Shown here in pieces: positions 1 through 8,681 of a DNA stretch of 64,000 bases (within the stretch, counting starts at the first letter, position 1; the number at the start of each line of letters is the position of its first letter). The DNA is from an uncultured Sphingomonadales bacterium (GTDB taxonomy: Bacteria; Pseudomonadota; Alphaproteobacteria; Sphingomonadales; Sphingomonadaceae). A model generated the notes under the pieces. That model was not told where the DNA came from. It made no database searches and saw nothing but the letters and a program-made list of their open reading frames with translations. The position numbers and the translations under genes are program-made. The DNA lies in the NCBI GenBank assembly GCA_903821605.1, contig CAIJLZ010000004.1, forward strand, positions 248,001 to 312,000. The letters are read 5' to 3'.

Positions 1-2
1 GC

Positions 3-962
3 GACACCTGCACGCCCGATCACTGGCGCAAGATGATGGAAGCGGGCACCGCCTTCGATCCGGATCGCTGGGCGCAGATCGTGGAAAACGGCTTTACCCT
101 GTTGATGCTGCCCGAAAGCGCCGGCGGCTTGGGGCTGACGGAACTGGACTTCGCCCTGATCGCGCAGGCCGCCGGCTATGTCGCCTTGCCCGAACCACTG
201 GTAGAAAGCGCCGGCATCGCCGTGCCGATGCTGGCGGCGCTGGCCCCTGATCACGCGTTGCTGGCCGATCCGTCGGCGATCATCGCCATTGCGCCTTCCG
301 CAAATCCGGTGGTGGCCAGTGCCGATGTGGCCAGCGCGATTTTGCTGGAAAAGGACGGTCACGCCTTTCTCGCCACGCCTGACAAGGTCACGCTGACCCC
401 TGTCGCAACCATTGACCCATTGCGCCGGGTGTTTCGCGTGGACTGGAACCCAGCGAACGCCCAAGACCTTGGCCCTGCCGACTGGACATTGGCAACCGAT
501 CGCGCCGCCGTGTTCGCTGCGGCGCAAGGCTTGGGCTTGGCTCAACGCTCGGTCGATCTCGCGGTGACCTATGCCAAGGATCGCCAGCAGTTCGGCAAGC
601 CGATTGGCAGTTATCAGGCGGTCAAGCACCACCTTGCCAGCGCGCAAGTCGCCATTGAATTTGCGCGGCCGGTGGTGCTGGCCGCTGCCGCCAGCGTGGG
701 GCAGCAGGACGTCTATTCCCGCGCCCGCGCCAGCCATGCCCGCACCGCGGCGTTGGAGGCGGCAGACAAGGCCGCCCGCGCCTCGATCCAAGTGCATGGC
801 GCGATGGGCTATTCGTGGGAGGTGGATGTCCACCTGTTCCTCAAGCGCGCATTAGCCTTGACCGGAAGCTGGGGTACGCCAGCCTTCCACCGCGCCCGTG
901 TCGCCACCCGCCTGTTCAACCGACCCGCTGGGCCGGACCAGACTTTTGCCAGAGAGGCCTGA
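3..962 (+). CDS. Acyl-CoA dehydrogenase, 5' truncated by the window edge
   Basis: FAD-dependent acyl-CoA dehydrogenase that would introduce an alpha,beta double bond into a CoA thioester in the cytoplasm. The frame is open to the first base (D-T-C-T-P-D-H-W before the first Met at 33), so the true start lies outside. The N-terminal part carries LPESAGGLGLTELDFA, typical of the family's helical domain, and the C-terminal part has YAKDRQQFGKPIGSYQAVKHH and HGAMGYSWEVDVHLFLKRA, which match the FAD/C-terminal domain of the short subunit type found in steroid clusters. This type often works as one half of a heteromeric enzyme. The next gene starts one base after its stop, so they are co-transcribed. 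Exact substrate unknown. Confidence 0.88.
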   Translation, partial: DTCTPDHWRKMMEAGTAFDPDRWAQIVENGFTLLMLPESAGGLGLTELDFALIAQAAGYVALPEPLVESAGIAVPMLAALAPDHALLADPSAIIAIAPSANPVVASADVASAILLEKDGHAFLATPDKVTLTPVATIDPLRRVFRVDWNPANAQDLGPADWTLATDRAAVFAAAQGLGLAQRSVDLAVTYAKDRQQFGKPIGSYQAVKHHLASAQVAIEFARPVVLAAAASVGQQDVYSRARASHARTAALEAADKAARASIQVHGAMGYSWEVDVHLFLKRALALTGSWGTPAFHRARVATRLFNRPAGPDQTFAREA

Positions 963-963
963 G

Positions 964-2115
964 ATGCCCGAAGCCTATATCGTTGATGCAATCCGTTCAC
1001 CTGTCGGCCGCAAAAAGGGCAGCCTTGCCCATTTGCACCCGGCAGACTTGGCCGCCCACCCGATCAAGGTGCTGATGGAGCGCAACACGTTCGATCCCTC
1101 GCTGGTCGAGGATGTGGTGTGGGGTTGCACCGAAACCATTGGCGCGCAGGCGGGCGACATTGGTCGTACCGCATGGCTGGTGGCGGGCTTGCCCGAAGAC
1201 GTGCCCGGCGTGACCATCGATCGCCAGTGCGGTAGCGCACAGCAGGCGATCCACTTCGCCGCGCAGGGCGTGATGAGCGGGACGCAGGACATTGTCGTGG
1301 CCGGTGGCAGCCAAGCGATGAACCGTATTCCGATCATGGCGGCGATGACCGCGGGGCAGGCCTATGGCTTCGACAGCCCGTTCATCGGTGCGACCGGGTG
1401 GGACGCGCGCTATGCTGGCGAGGAAGTGAACCAGATCCGCTCTGCCGAGATGATCGCAGAAAAGTGGGGGATCAGCCGCGAGGAACTCGACGCCTTTTCC
1501 TATGCCAGCCACATGCGTGCGCAGGCGGCAACCGAAGCGGGCTGGTTTAAGAACGAGATCGCGCCGCTCGCGGGGCTGGATCACGATGAAACCATCCGCC
1601 CCGGTACAACGATTGAAGGGCTCGCCGCGCTCAACCCTGTACGCGAAGGCGGCCGGGTGACGGCGGGCAATGCCAGCCAGAATTCCGATTGCGCGGCGGC
1701 CTTGCTCATCGCCAGCGAACGCGCGGTGAAGGAACATGGCTTTAAGCCGCGTGCGCGCATCCATCACATGTCCGTGCGCGCAGACAATCCGGTGTGGATG
1801 CTCACCGGCCCGATCACCGCCACGCAATATGCCCTGAAAAAATCAGGCATGAAGCTGGAAGATATCGATCTGTTTGAATGCAACGAAGCATTTGCCTCGG
1901 TCACGATGGCGTGGATGAAAGAGCTGTCCATTCCGCATGAAAAGGTGAATGTGCAGGGCGGTGCGATTGCGCTGGGTCACCCGATCGGATCGACCGGTGC
2001 CAAGCTGATGACAACGCTGCTCAACTCGCTCGAACGCACCGGCGGCCGCTATGGCCTGCAGACGATGTGCGAAGGTGGCGGGCAGGCCAACGTTACCATC
2101 ATCGAACGGCTGTAA
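964..2115 (+). CDS. Thiolase (acetyl-CoA acyltransferase), 383 aa
   Basis: Cleaves a 3-ketoacyl-CoA with free CoA to release acetyl- or propionyl-CoA, the last step of a beta-oxidation round. The family residues are all present: nucleophile Cys89 in DRQCGSAQQA, His339 in GGAIALGHPIGSTG and the acid/base Cys369 in MCEGGGQAN. The ATG at 964 was chosen over an in-frame upstream start because it follows the previous stop by one base and gives the standard N-terminus MPEAYIVDAIRSP. Length fits the FadA family. It sits in the same operon as the acyl-CoA dehydrogenases and a second thiolase at 9071, which points to two different chain or ring substrates. Confidence 0.93.
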   Translation: MPEAYIVDAIRSPVGRKKGSLAHLHPADLAAHPIKVLMERNTFDPSLVEDVVWGCTETIGAQAGDIGRTAWLVAGLPEDVPGVTIDRQCGSAQQAIHFAAQGVMSGTQDIVVAGGSQAMNRIPIMAAMTAGQAYGFDSPFIGATGWDARYAGEEVNQIRSAEMIAEKWGISREELDAFSYASHMRAQAATEAGWFKNEIAPLAGLDHDETIRPGTTIEGLAALNPVREGGRVTAGNASQNSDCAAALLIASERAVKEHGFKPRARIHHMSVRADNPVWMLTGPITATQYALKKSGMKLEDIDLFECNEAFASVTMAWMKELSIPHEKVNVQGGAIALGHPIGSTGAKLMTTLLNSLERTGGRYGLQTMCEGGGQANVTIIERL

Positions 2116-2131
2116 CGGACGCGCGCCCGGC

Positions 2132-2782
2132 ATGCCGTGCTACGCCTATCAGGGGATTGTCCCGGTCGTTGACCCGACCAGCTACGTGCATCCGCTCGCG
2201 TCGCTGATCGGCGATGTGATCGTGGGGCCGGGTTGCTTTATCGCCCCCGGCGCATCGCTGCGTGGCGATTTCGGGCGGATCGTGGTGGAAGGCGATAGCT
2301 CGATACAAGACAGCGTGACCGTGCACGCCAACCAGCTGCGCGATACGGTGATCGGACGAGGAGCGACCATTGCGCATGGCGCCATTATTCACGGCTGCGA
2401 AATTGGCGAAAATGCGCTGGTTGGCATGAATGCCGTGGTGCTGGATAATGCGGTGATCGGCGCGGAAAGCCTTGTCGCCGCGCTGGCGCTGGTCAAGTCG
2501 GATATGGTGGTGCCGCCGCGTAGTCTGGTGGTGGGCAATCCAGCCAAGATTGTCCGCACGTTTGAACCACAGCAGGTGACCTGGCGCAACGACGGTCATG
2601 GTGAATATCAGCGCCTTGCGCATGCAGCACTGACCGGGCTGGTCGAAACTGCACCGCTCCGCGCTGTCGAGCCGGATCGGCCGCGGGTGTGCTCGGATGC
2701 CGTAGCCTTGCGCCTTTCGGGCAAGACGGCGGCATATCGCGAACAAAAATTGGCCGCAGAGGAGCGTGCGCATGGGTCCTGA
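2132..2782 (+). CDS. Left-handed beta-helix hexapeptide protein, gamma-carbonic anhydrase/PaaY-like
   Basis: A 216-aa protein built from hexapeptide repeats (residues about 10-140; for example IGDVIVGPGCFIAPG and IGRGATIAHGAIIHG), the fold of gamma-carbonic anhydrases and of PaaY, a thioesterase of phenylacetate catabolism. His65, His82 and His87 have the spacing of the three metal ligands of that family. The ATG at 2132 follows the thiolase stop by 16 bases; an upstream in-frame start would overlap the thiolase. In a CoA-based operon a PaaY-like role, removing dead-end CoA thioesters, is a reasonable inference; carbonic anhydrase activity cannot be excluded. The C-terminal 60 residues are less conserved. 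Confidence 0.78.
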   Translation: MPCYAYQGIVPVVDPTSYVHPLASLIGDVIVGPGCFIAPGASLRGDFGRIVVEGDSSIQDSVTVHANQLRDTVIGRGATIAHGAIIHGCEIGENALVGMNAVVLDNAVIGAESLVAALALVKSDMVVPPRSLVVGNPAKIVRTFEPQQVTWRNDGHGEYQRLAHAALTGLVETAPLRAVEPDRPRVCSDAVALRLSGKTAAYREQKLAAEERAHGS

Positions 2783-3212
2783 AACCCACATCACCAACCT
2801 GCTCTATCGCTATGCCGAACTGATGGATGCGGGTGAGCTTGAGGCCGTGGCGGCGCTGTTTGAAAAGGCGCGCGTGAAAATGGCTGGCGGGCGCGAAGTT
2901 GAAGGCAGTGCGCCGATGCTGGACCAGTGGCGCGCCTTTGTGCGCATCCATCCGTGCGGCACCCCGCGCACCAAGCACGTGATTACCAACGCCATCGTCG
3001 AAGTCGACGAGGCGGCCGGCACCGCCACCTGCCGGTCCTATTACACCGTGATCCAGCAAACCCCGGACCTGCCGTTGCAGGCGATCTGCGCGGGCCGCTA
3101 TCATGACAGTTTCGTGTGCGAAGGCGGCGCATGGCGTTTTGCCACGCGTGATTATTCGCTGCTCGATTGTATCGGTGACCTGTCGCAGCATTTGCTGCTG
3201 CCGGTCAGCTAA
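2772..3212 (+). CDS. NTF2-like (SnoaL-type) protein, 146 aa
   Basis: Small alpha+beta barrel protein of the NTF2/SnoaL superfamily, which includes ketosteroid isomerases and steroid dehydratases. The N-terminal helix carries LLYRYAELMDAGE, with Tyr14 and Asp19 five residues apart, the arrangement seen in BaiE-like dehydratases, and a later His lies in TKHVITN. The ATG at 2772 overlaps the end of the preceding gene by 11 bases, so translation is likely coupled; an in-frame GTG lies six bases upstream. A dehydratase or isomerase role on a cyclic CoA intermediate is inferred from fold and context only. It is not an obvious duplicate of the other NTF2-like genes in the window. Confidence 0.75.
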   Translation: MGPETHITNLLYRYAELMDAGELEAVAALFEKARVKMAGGREVEGSAPMLDQWRAFVRIHPCGTPRTKHVITNAIVEVDEAAGTATCRSYYTVIQQTPDLPLQAICAGRYHDSFVCEGGAWRFATRDYSLLDCIGDLSQHLLLPVS

Positions 3213-3233
3213 TAGACTTCCAAGGAGACCAAC

Positions 3234-4139
3234 GTGGGTATCTGCGACAACCGTACCGTGATCATCACCGGCGCCGCCGGGGGCCTTGGCCGCGCCTATG
3301 CGCTGGCCTTTGCGGCCGAAGGCGCAAATGTGGTGGTCAATGACATCGGCACCTCGCTGGGCGGTGAGGGGCGCGACACCAGCGCCGCCGATGCCGTGGT
3401 GGCAGAAATCAACGCCAGCGGCGGGCGTGCGGTCGCCAATTACGAAGACATCACCGACTGGGATGCGGCCAAGCGCATCGTGGACGCGGCACTGGAGGCC
3501 TTTGGCGATTTGCACGTCGTGGTCAACAACGCCGGGATCGTGCGTGATCGCATGTTCGTTTCCGCTACGGTCGACGAATGGGATGCGACGATGCATGTCC
3601 ACTTGCGCGGCCACTTCTGCATTGCGCGCCATGCGGTGAATTATTGGCGTTCCAAGCAGAAGGAAGGGCGCGATCCCGAGGCGCGGATCATCAACACCTC
3701 GTCGGGCGCGGGCCTGCAAGGCTCGGTCGCGCAGGCGGCCTATTCCACCGCTAAAGGCGGCATCGCCGCACTCACGCTGGTGCAGGCGGCTGAACTGGCA
3801 CGCTATGGCATTACCGCCAACGCACTCGCCCCGTCGGCCCGCACGCGCATGACCGAACAGGCCTTTGCCGATAAGATGGCGACGCAGGAAGCCGCATTCG
3901 ATGTGATGGATCCGGCCAATGTCGCGCCCACGGTGGTCTGGCTGGGCAGTGCGGACAGCGGGCATGTGACGGGCTGTGTGTTCGAACTGGAAGGCGGCAA
4001 GATCATGCTTGAGGACGGATGGCGCGAAGGCCCGTTTGTCGATCAGCAGGCGCGCTGGGAGCCTGCTCAGGTTGGCGGCGTGGTCGAACGCTTGCTGGCG
4101 CAGCGCGTCGCCCCCCGCAAGGTTTGGGGCACCGCCTGA
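3234..4139 (+). CDS. SDR oxidoreductase, HSD17B4-like 3-hydroxyacyl-CoA dehydrogenase type, 301 aa
   Basis: Classical short-chain dehydrogenase with an NAD(P)-binding TGAAGGLGRAYA motif near residue 13, NNAGIVRD in the middle and the catalytic pair in YSTAK. The extended sequence ANVVVNDIGTSLGGEG after the first beta-alpha-beta unit is typical of the dehydrogenase domain of peroxisomal multifunctional enzyme type 2, which oxidises 3-hydroxyacyl-CoA. It starts at GTG with a strong AAGGAG site a few bases upstream. Located between the NTF2-like gene and an acyl-CoA dehydrogenase pair, it probably performs the hydroxyl-to-ketone step of a beta-oxidation cycle. The substrate cannot be read from the sequence. 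Confidence 0.87.
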   Translation: MGICDNRTVIITGAAGGLGRAYALAFAAEGANVVVNDIGTSLGGEGRDTSAADAVVAEINASGGRAVANYEDITDWDAAKRIVDAALEAFGDLHVVVNNAGIVRDRMFVSATVDEWDATMHVHLRGHFCIARHAVNYWRSKQKEGRDPEARIINTSSGAGLQGSVAQAAYSTAKGGIAALTLVQAAELARYGITANALAPSARTRMTEQAFADKMATQEAAFDVMDPANVAPTVVWLGSADSGHVTGCVFELEGGKIMLEDGWREGPFVDQQARWEPAQVGGVVERLLAQRVAPRKVWGTA

Positions 4140-4141
4140 CC

Positions 4142-5209
4142 ATGGAATTTGCCTTCACCGACGAACAGGTCATGATCGCGGACACGGTGCGCGGGTTCTT
4201 TGCCGAACACGCGTCGAGCGAACGCACCCGCGCCGCGATGGCGGCCAGCGGGACGGCAGCGGGTATTGACCGCGCGCTGTGGTCGTCCTTTGCCAGCGAG
4301 CTTGGCCTCGCCGGGGTTGGTCTGCCTGAAGACCATGGCGGCGCTGGCCTCGGCATGGTGGAATTTGCCTTGGTGGCCGAAGCGGCCGGTTCCAAAGTCG
4401 CAGCCATCCCCTTGCTGGGCCTGGCTATGGTGGGCCGGGGCATCGCGGCTGGCGGATCGGACGCCCAGAAATCCCAATGGCTACCGCGCTTGGCCGGGGG
4501 AGAGGTCATGGCGGCGGCGGCATGGGCAGATGGGTTGCGGGCCAATGATGGGCGGCTTTCAACCACGCTGAACTTTGTCCCCCATGGCGGTGCCGCAGAC
4601 CTATTGCTGGTCTATGGTGGCGATGATGCATGGCTGGTCGACCTGAAGGGTGATGGCGTTGCCGTCACCACCCATGTCACGATGGACCAGACCCGTCCCC
4701 TCGCCACGATCGTGCTGGATGGCGCGGCAGTTGAACCGCTGGCCGATGGCAGGGCCGCGACCATGGCGGCGCTTGCCGCTGGATGGATCTGCCTGTCTGC
4801 CGAGGCGCTCGGCGGCGCGCAGGAAACGCTTGACCGCACGGTTGCCTACTCCCGCGAGCGGGTGCAGTTCGGGCGCGCCATCGGCTCGTTTCAGGCCTAT
4901 AAGCATCGCTTGGCCGACATGATGGTGGAAATCGAACAGGCCCGCTCCGCTGTCTACTGGGCCGCTTGTGCACTTGATGAAGGGAGCGAGGAAGCAACGC
5001 TCGCGCTTCACGCGGCGAAGTCTTTCTGTGCCGATACCTACCATATGTGCGCGGGCAACATGATCCAACTGCACGGCGGCATCGGCTTTACATGGGAGCA
5101 TGACGCCCATTTGTTCTTTAAGCGCGCGCGTTCGATCCTGACCTTGCTGGGCGATGGACAATGGCACCGCGAACAGGTGGCGCGCCTCATCATGGGAGCG
5201 GCGGCATGA
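4142..5209 (+). CDS. Acyl-CoA dehydrogenase, small subunit of a probable heteromeric pair, 355 aa
   Basis: FAD-dependent acyl-CoA dehydrogenase family member with N-terminal EFAFTDEQVMIADTVRGFF, a central beta domain and C-terminal YSRERVQFGRAIGSFQAYKHRLADM and HGGIGFTWEHDAHLFFKRA. The start is the ATG at 4142, two bases after the preceding stop. It overlaps the next acyl-CoA dehydrogenase gene by four bases (ATGA). Two adjacent, divergent members of different length are the hallmark of alpha2beta2 enzymes of steroid degradation such as the FadE26-FadE27 and ChsE1-ChsE2 types. A close paralogue of this gene lies at 41404-42462 on the other strand, also coupled to its partner. Confidence 0.88.
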   Translation: MEFAFTDEQVMIADTVRGFFAEHASSERTRAAMAASGTAAGIDRALWSSFASELGLAGVGLPEDHGGAGLGMVEFALVAEAAGSKVAAIPLLGLAMVGRGIAAGGSDAQKSQWLPRLAGGEVMAAAAWADGLRANDGRLSTTLNFVPHGGAADLLLVYGGDDAWLVDLKGDGVAVTTHVTMDQTRPLATIVLDGAAVEPLADGRAATMAALAAGWICLSAEALGGAQETLDRTVAYSRERVQFGRAIGSFQAYKHRLADMMVEIEQARSAVYWAACALDEGSEEATLALHAAKSFCADTYHMCAGNMIQLHGGIGFTWEHDAHLFFKRARSILTLLGDGQWHREQVARLIMGAAA

Positions 5210-6384
5210 AGCTCGGTTTTTCCCCTGCGGACGAAGCCTTCCGCGCTGAATGCGCGGCGTGGCTAACGGCACAGATGAATGGTCCCTTTGCCGATATTCG
5301 TGGCATTCCCAATTTGTGCGATGCGATCCCGCGCCGCAAGGAATGGGAACAGCAACTGGCGGCGCACCAATGGTCGTGCATTGGCTGGCCGGAACAATGG
5401 GGCGGCCGCAACGCCACGCTGGCGCAGCAGGTGATCTTTGCCGAAGAATATGCCCGTGCCGGTGCGCCGAACCGCATCAACCATATCGGCGTCGAGCTTG
5501 CCGGGCCGACGATCCTTGCGTTTGGCACCGAGCAGCAGAAGGCGCAATATTTGCCGGGCATTGCGGCGGGAACGGCGATCTGGTGCCAAGGCTATTCCGA
5601 GCCGGGTGCGGGATCGGACCTTGCCAATGTGAAGACCAAGGCGCGCCTCGAAAGTGGCGAATGGGTGGTCAACGGACAGAAGGTCTGGACCAGCCTTGCC
5701 CATTATTCCGATATGATCTTCGTCGTCGCCCGCAGCGAGGAGGGATCGAAAGGCCCCAAGGGCATTTCGTTCCTGCTGATGGACATCGACCAGCCCGGCA
5801 TCGAGGTCCGTCCGATCCGCCAGATGAATGGCGAGGCAGAGTTCAATGAAACATTTCTGACCGATGCGCGCTGCGCCGGCGATGCCATGCTCGGCGCGCG
5901 GGGCGATGGCTGGAAAGTCGCGATGGCGCTGCTCGCGTTCGAACGCGGGGTTTCCACGCTGGGCCAGCAGATGCAGTTCCGCAATGAACTGGACGCAGTG
6001 ATCGATGCCGCTCGCACCCATGGCAAGGCTGCCGATCCGGTCATCCGCCAGCGTATTGCCAAGGCAGAAATCGGCCTGCGCCTGATGCGCTATGGCGCGC
6101 TGCGCATGCTGTCGGGAACCGATCCTGCCGCCATTGATGGCGCGGCGCTGACCTATAAGATCCAGTGGGCGACATGGCGTCGCGATCTGGGCGAACTGGC
6201 GATGGATGTGCTGGGACAAGCCGGGGAAATCGCGGACGGCGACCATGATGGGTGGGGGCCGCTCCCGAACATGTATCTCTTCAGCCGCTCCGACACGATC
6301 TACGGCGGCACCAACCAGATCCAGCGTAACCTGATCGCCGAGCGCGGCCTTGGCCTGCCCCGCGAACCGCGAGGCGAGCTGTGA
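5206..6384 (+). CDS. Acyl-CoA dehydrogenase, large subunit of a probable heteromeric pair, 392 aa
   Basis: Full-length acyl-CoA dehydrogenase: N-terminal MKLGFSPADEAFRAE, the FAD-contact segment CQGYSEPGAGSDLA (residues 127-140), and the C-terminal IYGGTNQIQRNLIAERGLGLPRE. In medium-chain enzymes the general base is the Glu of a YEGT motif; here that place is Gly (YGGT). Glu246 in AFERGVS lies where isovaleryl- and long-chain enzymes carry their base, so it is the likely catalytic residue. Its start overlaps the stop of the small subunit (ATGA), which supports a stoichiometric complex. Its paralogue at 40235-41407 shares the same N-terminus and the same YGGT motif. Confidence 0.9.
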   Translation: MKLGFSPADEAFRAECAAWLTAQMNGPFADIRGIPNLCDAIPRRKEWEQQLAAHQWSCIGWPEQWGGRNATLAQQVIFAEEYARAGAPNRINHIGVELAGPTILAFGTEQQKAQYLPGIAAGTAIWCQGYSEPGAGSDLANVKTKARLESGEWVVNGQKVWTSLAHYSDMIFVVARSEEGSKGPKGISFLLMDIDQPGIEVRPIRQMNGEAEFNETFLTDARCAGDAMLGARGDGWKVAMALLAFERGVSTLGQQMQFRNELDAVIDAARTHGKAADPVIRQRIAKAEIGLRLMRYGALRMLSGTDPAAIDGAALTYKIQWATWRRDLGELAMDVLGQAGEIADGDHDGWGPLPNMYLFSRSDTIYGGTNQIQRNLIAERGLGLPREPRGEL

Positions 6385-7433
6385 GCAGCGCGCTCGCCAT
6401 GCCAGCACAGATGCGCGCCGTGGCGATCACGCGCTTCGGCCAGCCGGGCGATGCGGCTTGCCATCACATAGTCACCCCGCAGCCTGCCCCCGGTGAAATT
6501 CTGGTGCGCGTGGCGGCTGTGGGCGTGAATCCGGCGGACTGGAAAGCATTGATGGGCTGGCTACCCTTTGTCGGTGACACCATGCCGCTGGTGACCGGCT
6601 TTGACGGCGCAGGCACCGTCGTGGCGCTGGGCGCAGGCGTAGACGGCGTGAAGCTTGGCGACCGCGTTGGCTTCATGTCTTCGATCGCGATGGGTCGCGG
6701 CGGCAGTTTTGCCGAATTTGCCCTCTGCCTTGCCAATCATGCCGTGCGCTTGCCTGACACCATCAGCTTTGCCGAAGCAGCGACCGTACCTGTCGCTGGC
6801 ATTTCCGCACGCGAAGCGCTGGTTTCGCAGGGCGATCTTGCTGCGGGCGAAACCGTGTTCATCAACGGTGGCGCAGGCGGCACCGGGCTGTGGGGTGTGC
6901 AGATTGCGCGCGCCGCCGGTGCTCGCATTGCCGCCACTGCCGGTCCCGCAAACCAATCCCTGCTCACCGCCTTCGGCGTGGAATGCGCCATTGATTATCG
7001 CAGCGAGGATATCGCGGCGCGTCTCGCGCAATGGGCACCGGGCGGCGTGGATGTGGTGCTCGACACGGTCGGGCAGGGCAGTCTGCCCGATCCCACGGCA
7101 CTGTTGCGCAAGGGCGGCCGCTATCTCGCCATCGAAACGATGCTACCCGAGGAAGCCTTGCCCGATGCCGCGCGAATGGCAGAATATGGGGTCGCCGCCT
7201 TGCGCGTGTCGGCTAGTTGGGACCGGCTGCACCTTCACCTATCTGCCCTATATCAGGCAATGGCGGAAGGCCGCATGCGCGCCCTGCCGTTTACCCAACT
7301 CCCCGCCGCCCGCGCGGGCGAAGCCCTAGAGCGGGTTCGCGCCGGCCATGTTAGCGGCAAGCTCGTGCTTTCTCTTGCCGATGAAAGCGACTGGGCAGCG
7401 CCATCCACTCCAACCAAGGAACTCACCGCATGA
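6381..7433 (+). CDS. Zinc-independent MDR oxidoreductase, quinone reductase-like, 350 aa
   Basis: Medium-chain dehydrogenase/reductase of the NADPH:quinone reductase/enoyl reductase type. It has a GroES-like N-terminal domain (AAVGVNPADWKAL) and a nucleotide-binding domain with the family motif INGGAGGTGLWGVQIARAAGA; the Cys and His zinc ligands of alcohol dehydrogenases are absent. GTG at 6381 overlaps the preceding stop by four bases; ATG at 6399 is an alternative start. Members of this group reduce double bonds conjugated to a carbonyl. In this operon it could reduce an unsaturated ketone or enoyl-CoA intermediate; that is inference from position. Confidence 0.82.
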   Translation: MSSALAMPAQMRAVAITRFGQPGDAACHHIVTPQPAPGEILVRVAAVGVNPADWKALMGWLPFVGDTMPLVTGFDGAGTVVALGAGVDGVKLGDRVGFMSSIAMGRGGSFAEFALCLANHAVRLPDTISFAEAATVPVAGISAREALVSQGDLAAGETVFINGGAGGTGLWGVQIARAAGARIAATAGPANQSLLTAFGVECAIDYRSEDIAARLAQWAPGGVDVVLDTVGQGSLPDPTALLRKGGRYLAIETMLPEEALPDAARMAEYGVAALRVSASWDRLHLHLSALYQAMAEGRMRALPFTQLPAARAGEALERVRAGHVSGKLVLSLADESDWAAPSTPTKELTA

Positions 7434-8215
7434 CCGTGCCCGTCCCCGCTTATCCCACTCCGCTTGGCATGTTGAAGGGCAAGACCGTGGTGGTCACCGC
7501 CGCCGCTGGCACGGGCATCGGCTATGCAGTCGCCAAACGTGCAGCCGAAGAAGGCGCGAAAGTGCTGATTAGCGATTTCCACGAGCGCCGCCTGAGCGAA
7601 GCGGCGGATCGTATCGCTGCCGAAGTCGGCTGCGAACGGCCCGCGACCTTCGTATGCGACGTGACCAGCGAAGATCAGGTGCAGGCGTTGCGCGATGCGT
7701 CGCTGGCGGCGCTGGGCCGGATCGATGTGCTCATCAACAACGCCGGGCTGGGCGGCGAAGTCAGCGTGGTCGATATGACTGACGATCAGTGGAGCCGCGT
7801 GCTTGATGTGACGCTGACCAGCCTGTTCCGCATGACGCGCGCGTTTCTGCCTGTGATGTATGCGGCCAAATCGGGCGTGATGGTCAACAACGCCTCGGTG
7901 CTGGGCTGGCGCGCGCAAAAGGGGCAGGCGCATTATGCCGCATCCAAGGCGGGCGTGATGGCCTTCACCCGCTGCGCCGCGCTGGAAGCCGCCGATCACG
8001 GCGTGCGGATCAACGCGGTCGCGCCGAGCCTTGCGATGCACCCGTTTCTTGCCAAGGTGACAACCGAGGAGCGCCTTGCCGAACTGGTCAAGACCGAGGC
8101 CTATGGCCGCCCTGCCGAAGTGTGGGAAGTGGCCAATGTCATGCTCTTTCTTGCCAGCGACCTGTCCTCCTATATGACCGGCGAAATTGTCGCCGTTTCC
8201 AGCCAGAGGGCCTGA
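7430..8215 (+). CDS. SDR oxidoreductase, IpdF-like, 261 aa
   Basis: Short-chain dehydrogenase with the atypical cofactor motif VTAAAGTGIGYAVAKRAAEEGA followed by ISDFHERRL, then NNAGLGGEV, and the active-site pair in YAASK. From memory, this alanine-rich TAAAGTGIG plus HERRL pattern resembles the mycobacterial SDR IpdF of the HIP-CoA (steroid C/D ring) pathway, which sits in the same gene set as FadD3 and several FadE proteins. That fits the FadD3-like ligase and paired acyl-CoA dehydrogenases of this operon. It overlaps the preceding gene by four bases. A protein alignment would be needed to confirm the assignment, so no symbol is given. Confidence 0.82.
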   Translation: MTVPVPAYPTPLGMLKGKTVVVTAAAGTGIGYAVAKRAAEEGAKVLISDFHERRLSEAADRIAAEVGCERPATFVCDVTSEDQVQALRDASLAALGRIDVLINNAGLGGEVSVVDMTDDQWSRVLDVTLTSLFRMTRAFLPVMYAAKSGVMVNNASVLGWRAQKGQAHYAASKAGVMAFTRCAALEAADHGVRINAVAPSLAMHPFLAKVTTEERLAELVKTEAYGRPAEVWEVANVMLFLASDLSSYMTGEIVAVSSQRA

Positions 8216-8217
8216 GC

Positions 8218-8676
8218 ATGACGCAAGTTTTTGCGCATCCCACCGACCTGATCGGGCAGGAAGGCACGAAGCTTGGGCCCACCGCATGGCTCGCCATCGA
8301 ACAAGACCGCGTCGACGGTTTTGCCGAGGTAACTGGCGATCACCAGTGGATCCATGTTGATGTGGCCCGCGCGAAGGATGGCCCTTTCGGGGGCACCATC
8401 GCCCATGGCTATCTGACGATGAGCCTCGTCAACTATTTCCTGCCCCAGCTAATCGAGGTGCGCGGCTTTGCCCATGCGGTGAACGTCGGTGCCGATCGCC
8501 TGCGCTTCCTCAACCCGGTCAAGGTCGGCAGCCGCATTCGCGGGGTCGGTGAAATCGTCTCGGTTGAAGAGATGAAGGGCGGGATCCAGTCGGTCGTGCG
8601 CGTCACCATTGAGATCGAGGGACAAGAGAAGCCCGCTTGCGTTCTCGACACTATCAGCCGTTATTTCCCGGAGTAA
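8218..8676 (+). CDS. MaoC-like hot-dog hydratase, 152 aa
   Basis: Single hot-dog domain protein of the MaoC/hydratase-2 family, which adds water to enoyl-CoA. The hydratase signature is visible as FAEVTGDHQWIHVD, with catalytic Asp41 and His46 five residues apart, followed by PFGGTIAHGYLTMSL. The ATG at 8218 starts two bases after the previous stop. Length matches stand-alone (R)-specific hydratases and NodN-type proteins. In context it would supply the hydration step between the acyl-CoA dehydrogenases and the SDR/thiolase steps. No conventional crotonase is seen in this operon, so it may be the only enoyl-CoA hydratase encoded here. Confidence 0.87.
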   Translation: MTQVFAHPTDLIGQEGTKLGPTAWLAIEQDRVDGFAEVTGDHQWIHVDVARAKDGPFGGTIAHGYLTMSLVNYFLPQLIEVRGFAHAVNVGADRLRFLNPVKVGSRIRGVGEIVSVEEMKGGIQSVVRVTIEIEGQEKPACVLDTISRYFPE

Positions 8677-8681
8677 AGACC

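Noticed and set aside
33-962. Complete gene starting at the Met at 33
   Set aside because: The frame stays open to the first base and the family needs more N-terminal residues, so the gene is truncated by the window edge.
898-963. N-terminal extension of the first thiolase
   Set aside because: It would overlap the acyl-CoA dehydrogenase, and the standard thiolase N-terminus begins at the ATG at 964.
5263-6408. Long minus-strand open frame opposite the acyl-CoA dehydrogenase
   Set aside because: High GC content leaves long open antisense frames; the Arg/His-rich product has no family features and lies fully inside a well-supported gene. The same applies to many others, for example 2493-3965 and 32531-34414 on the minus strand.
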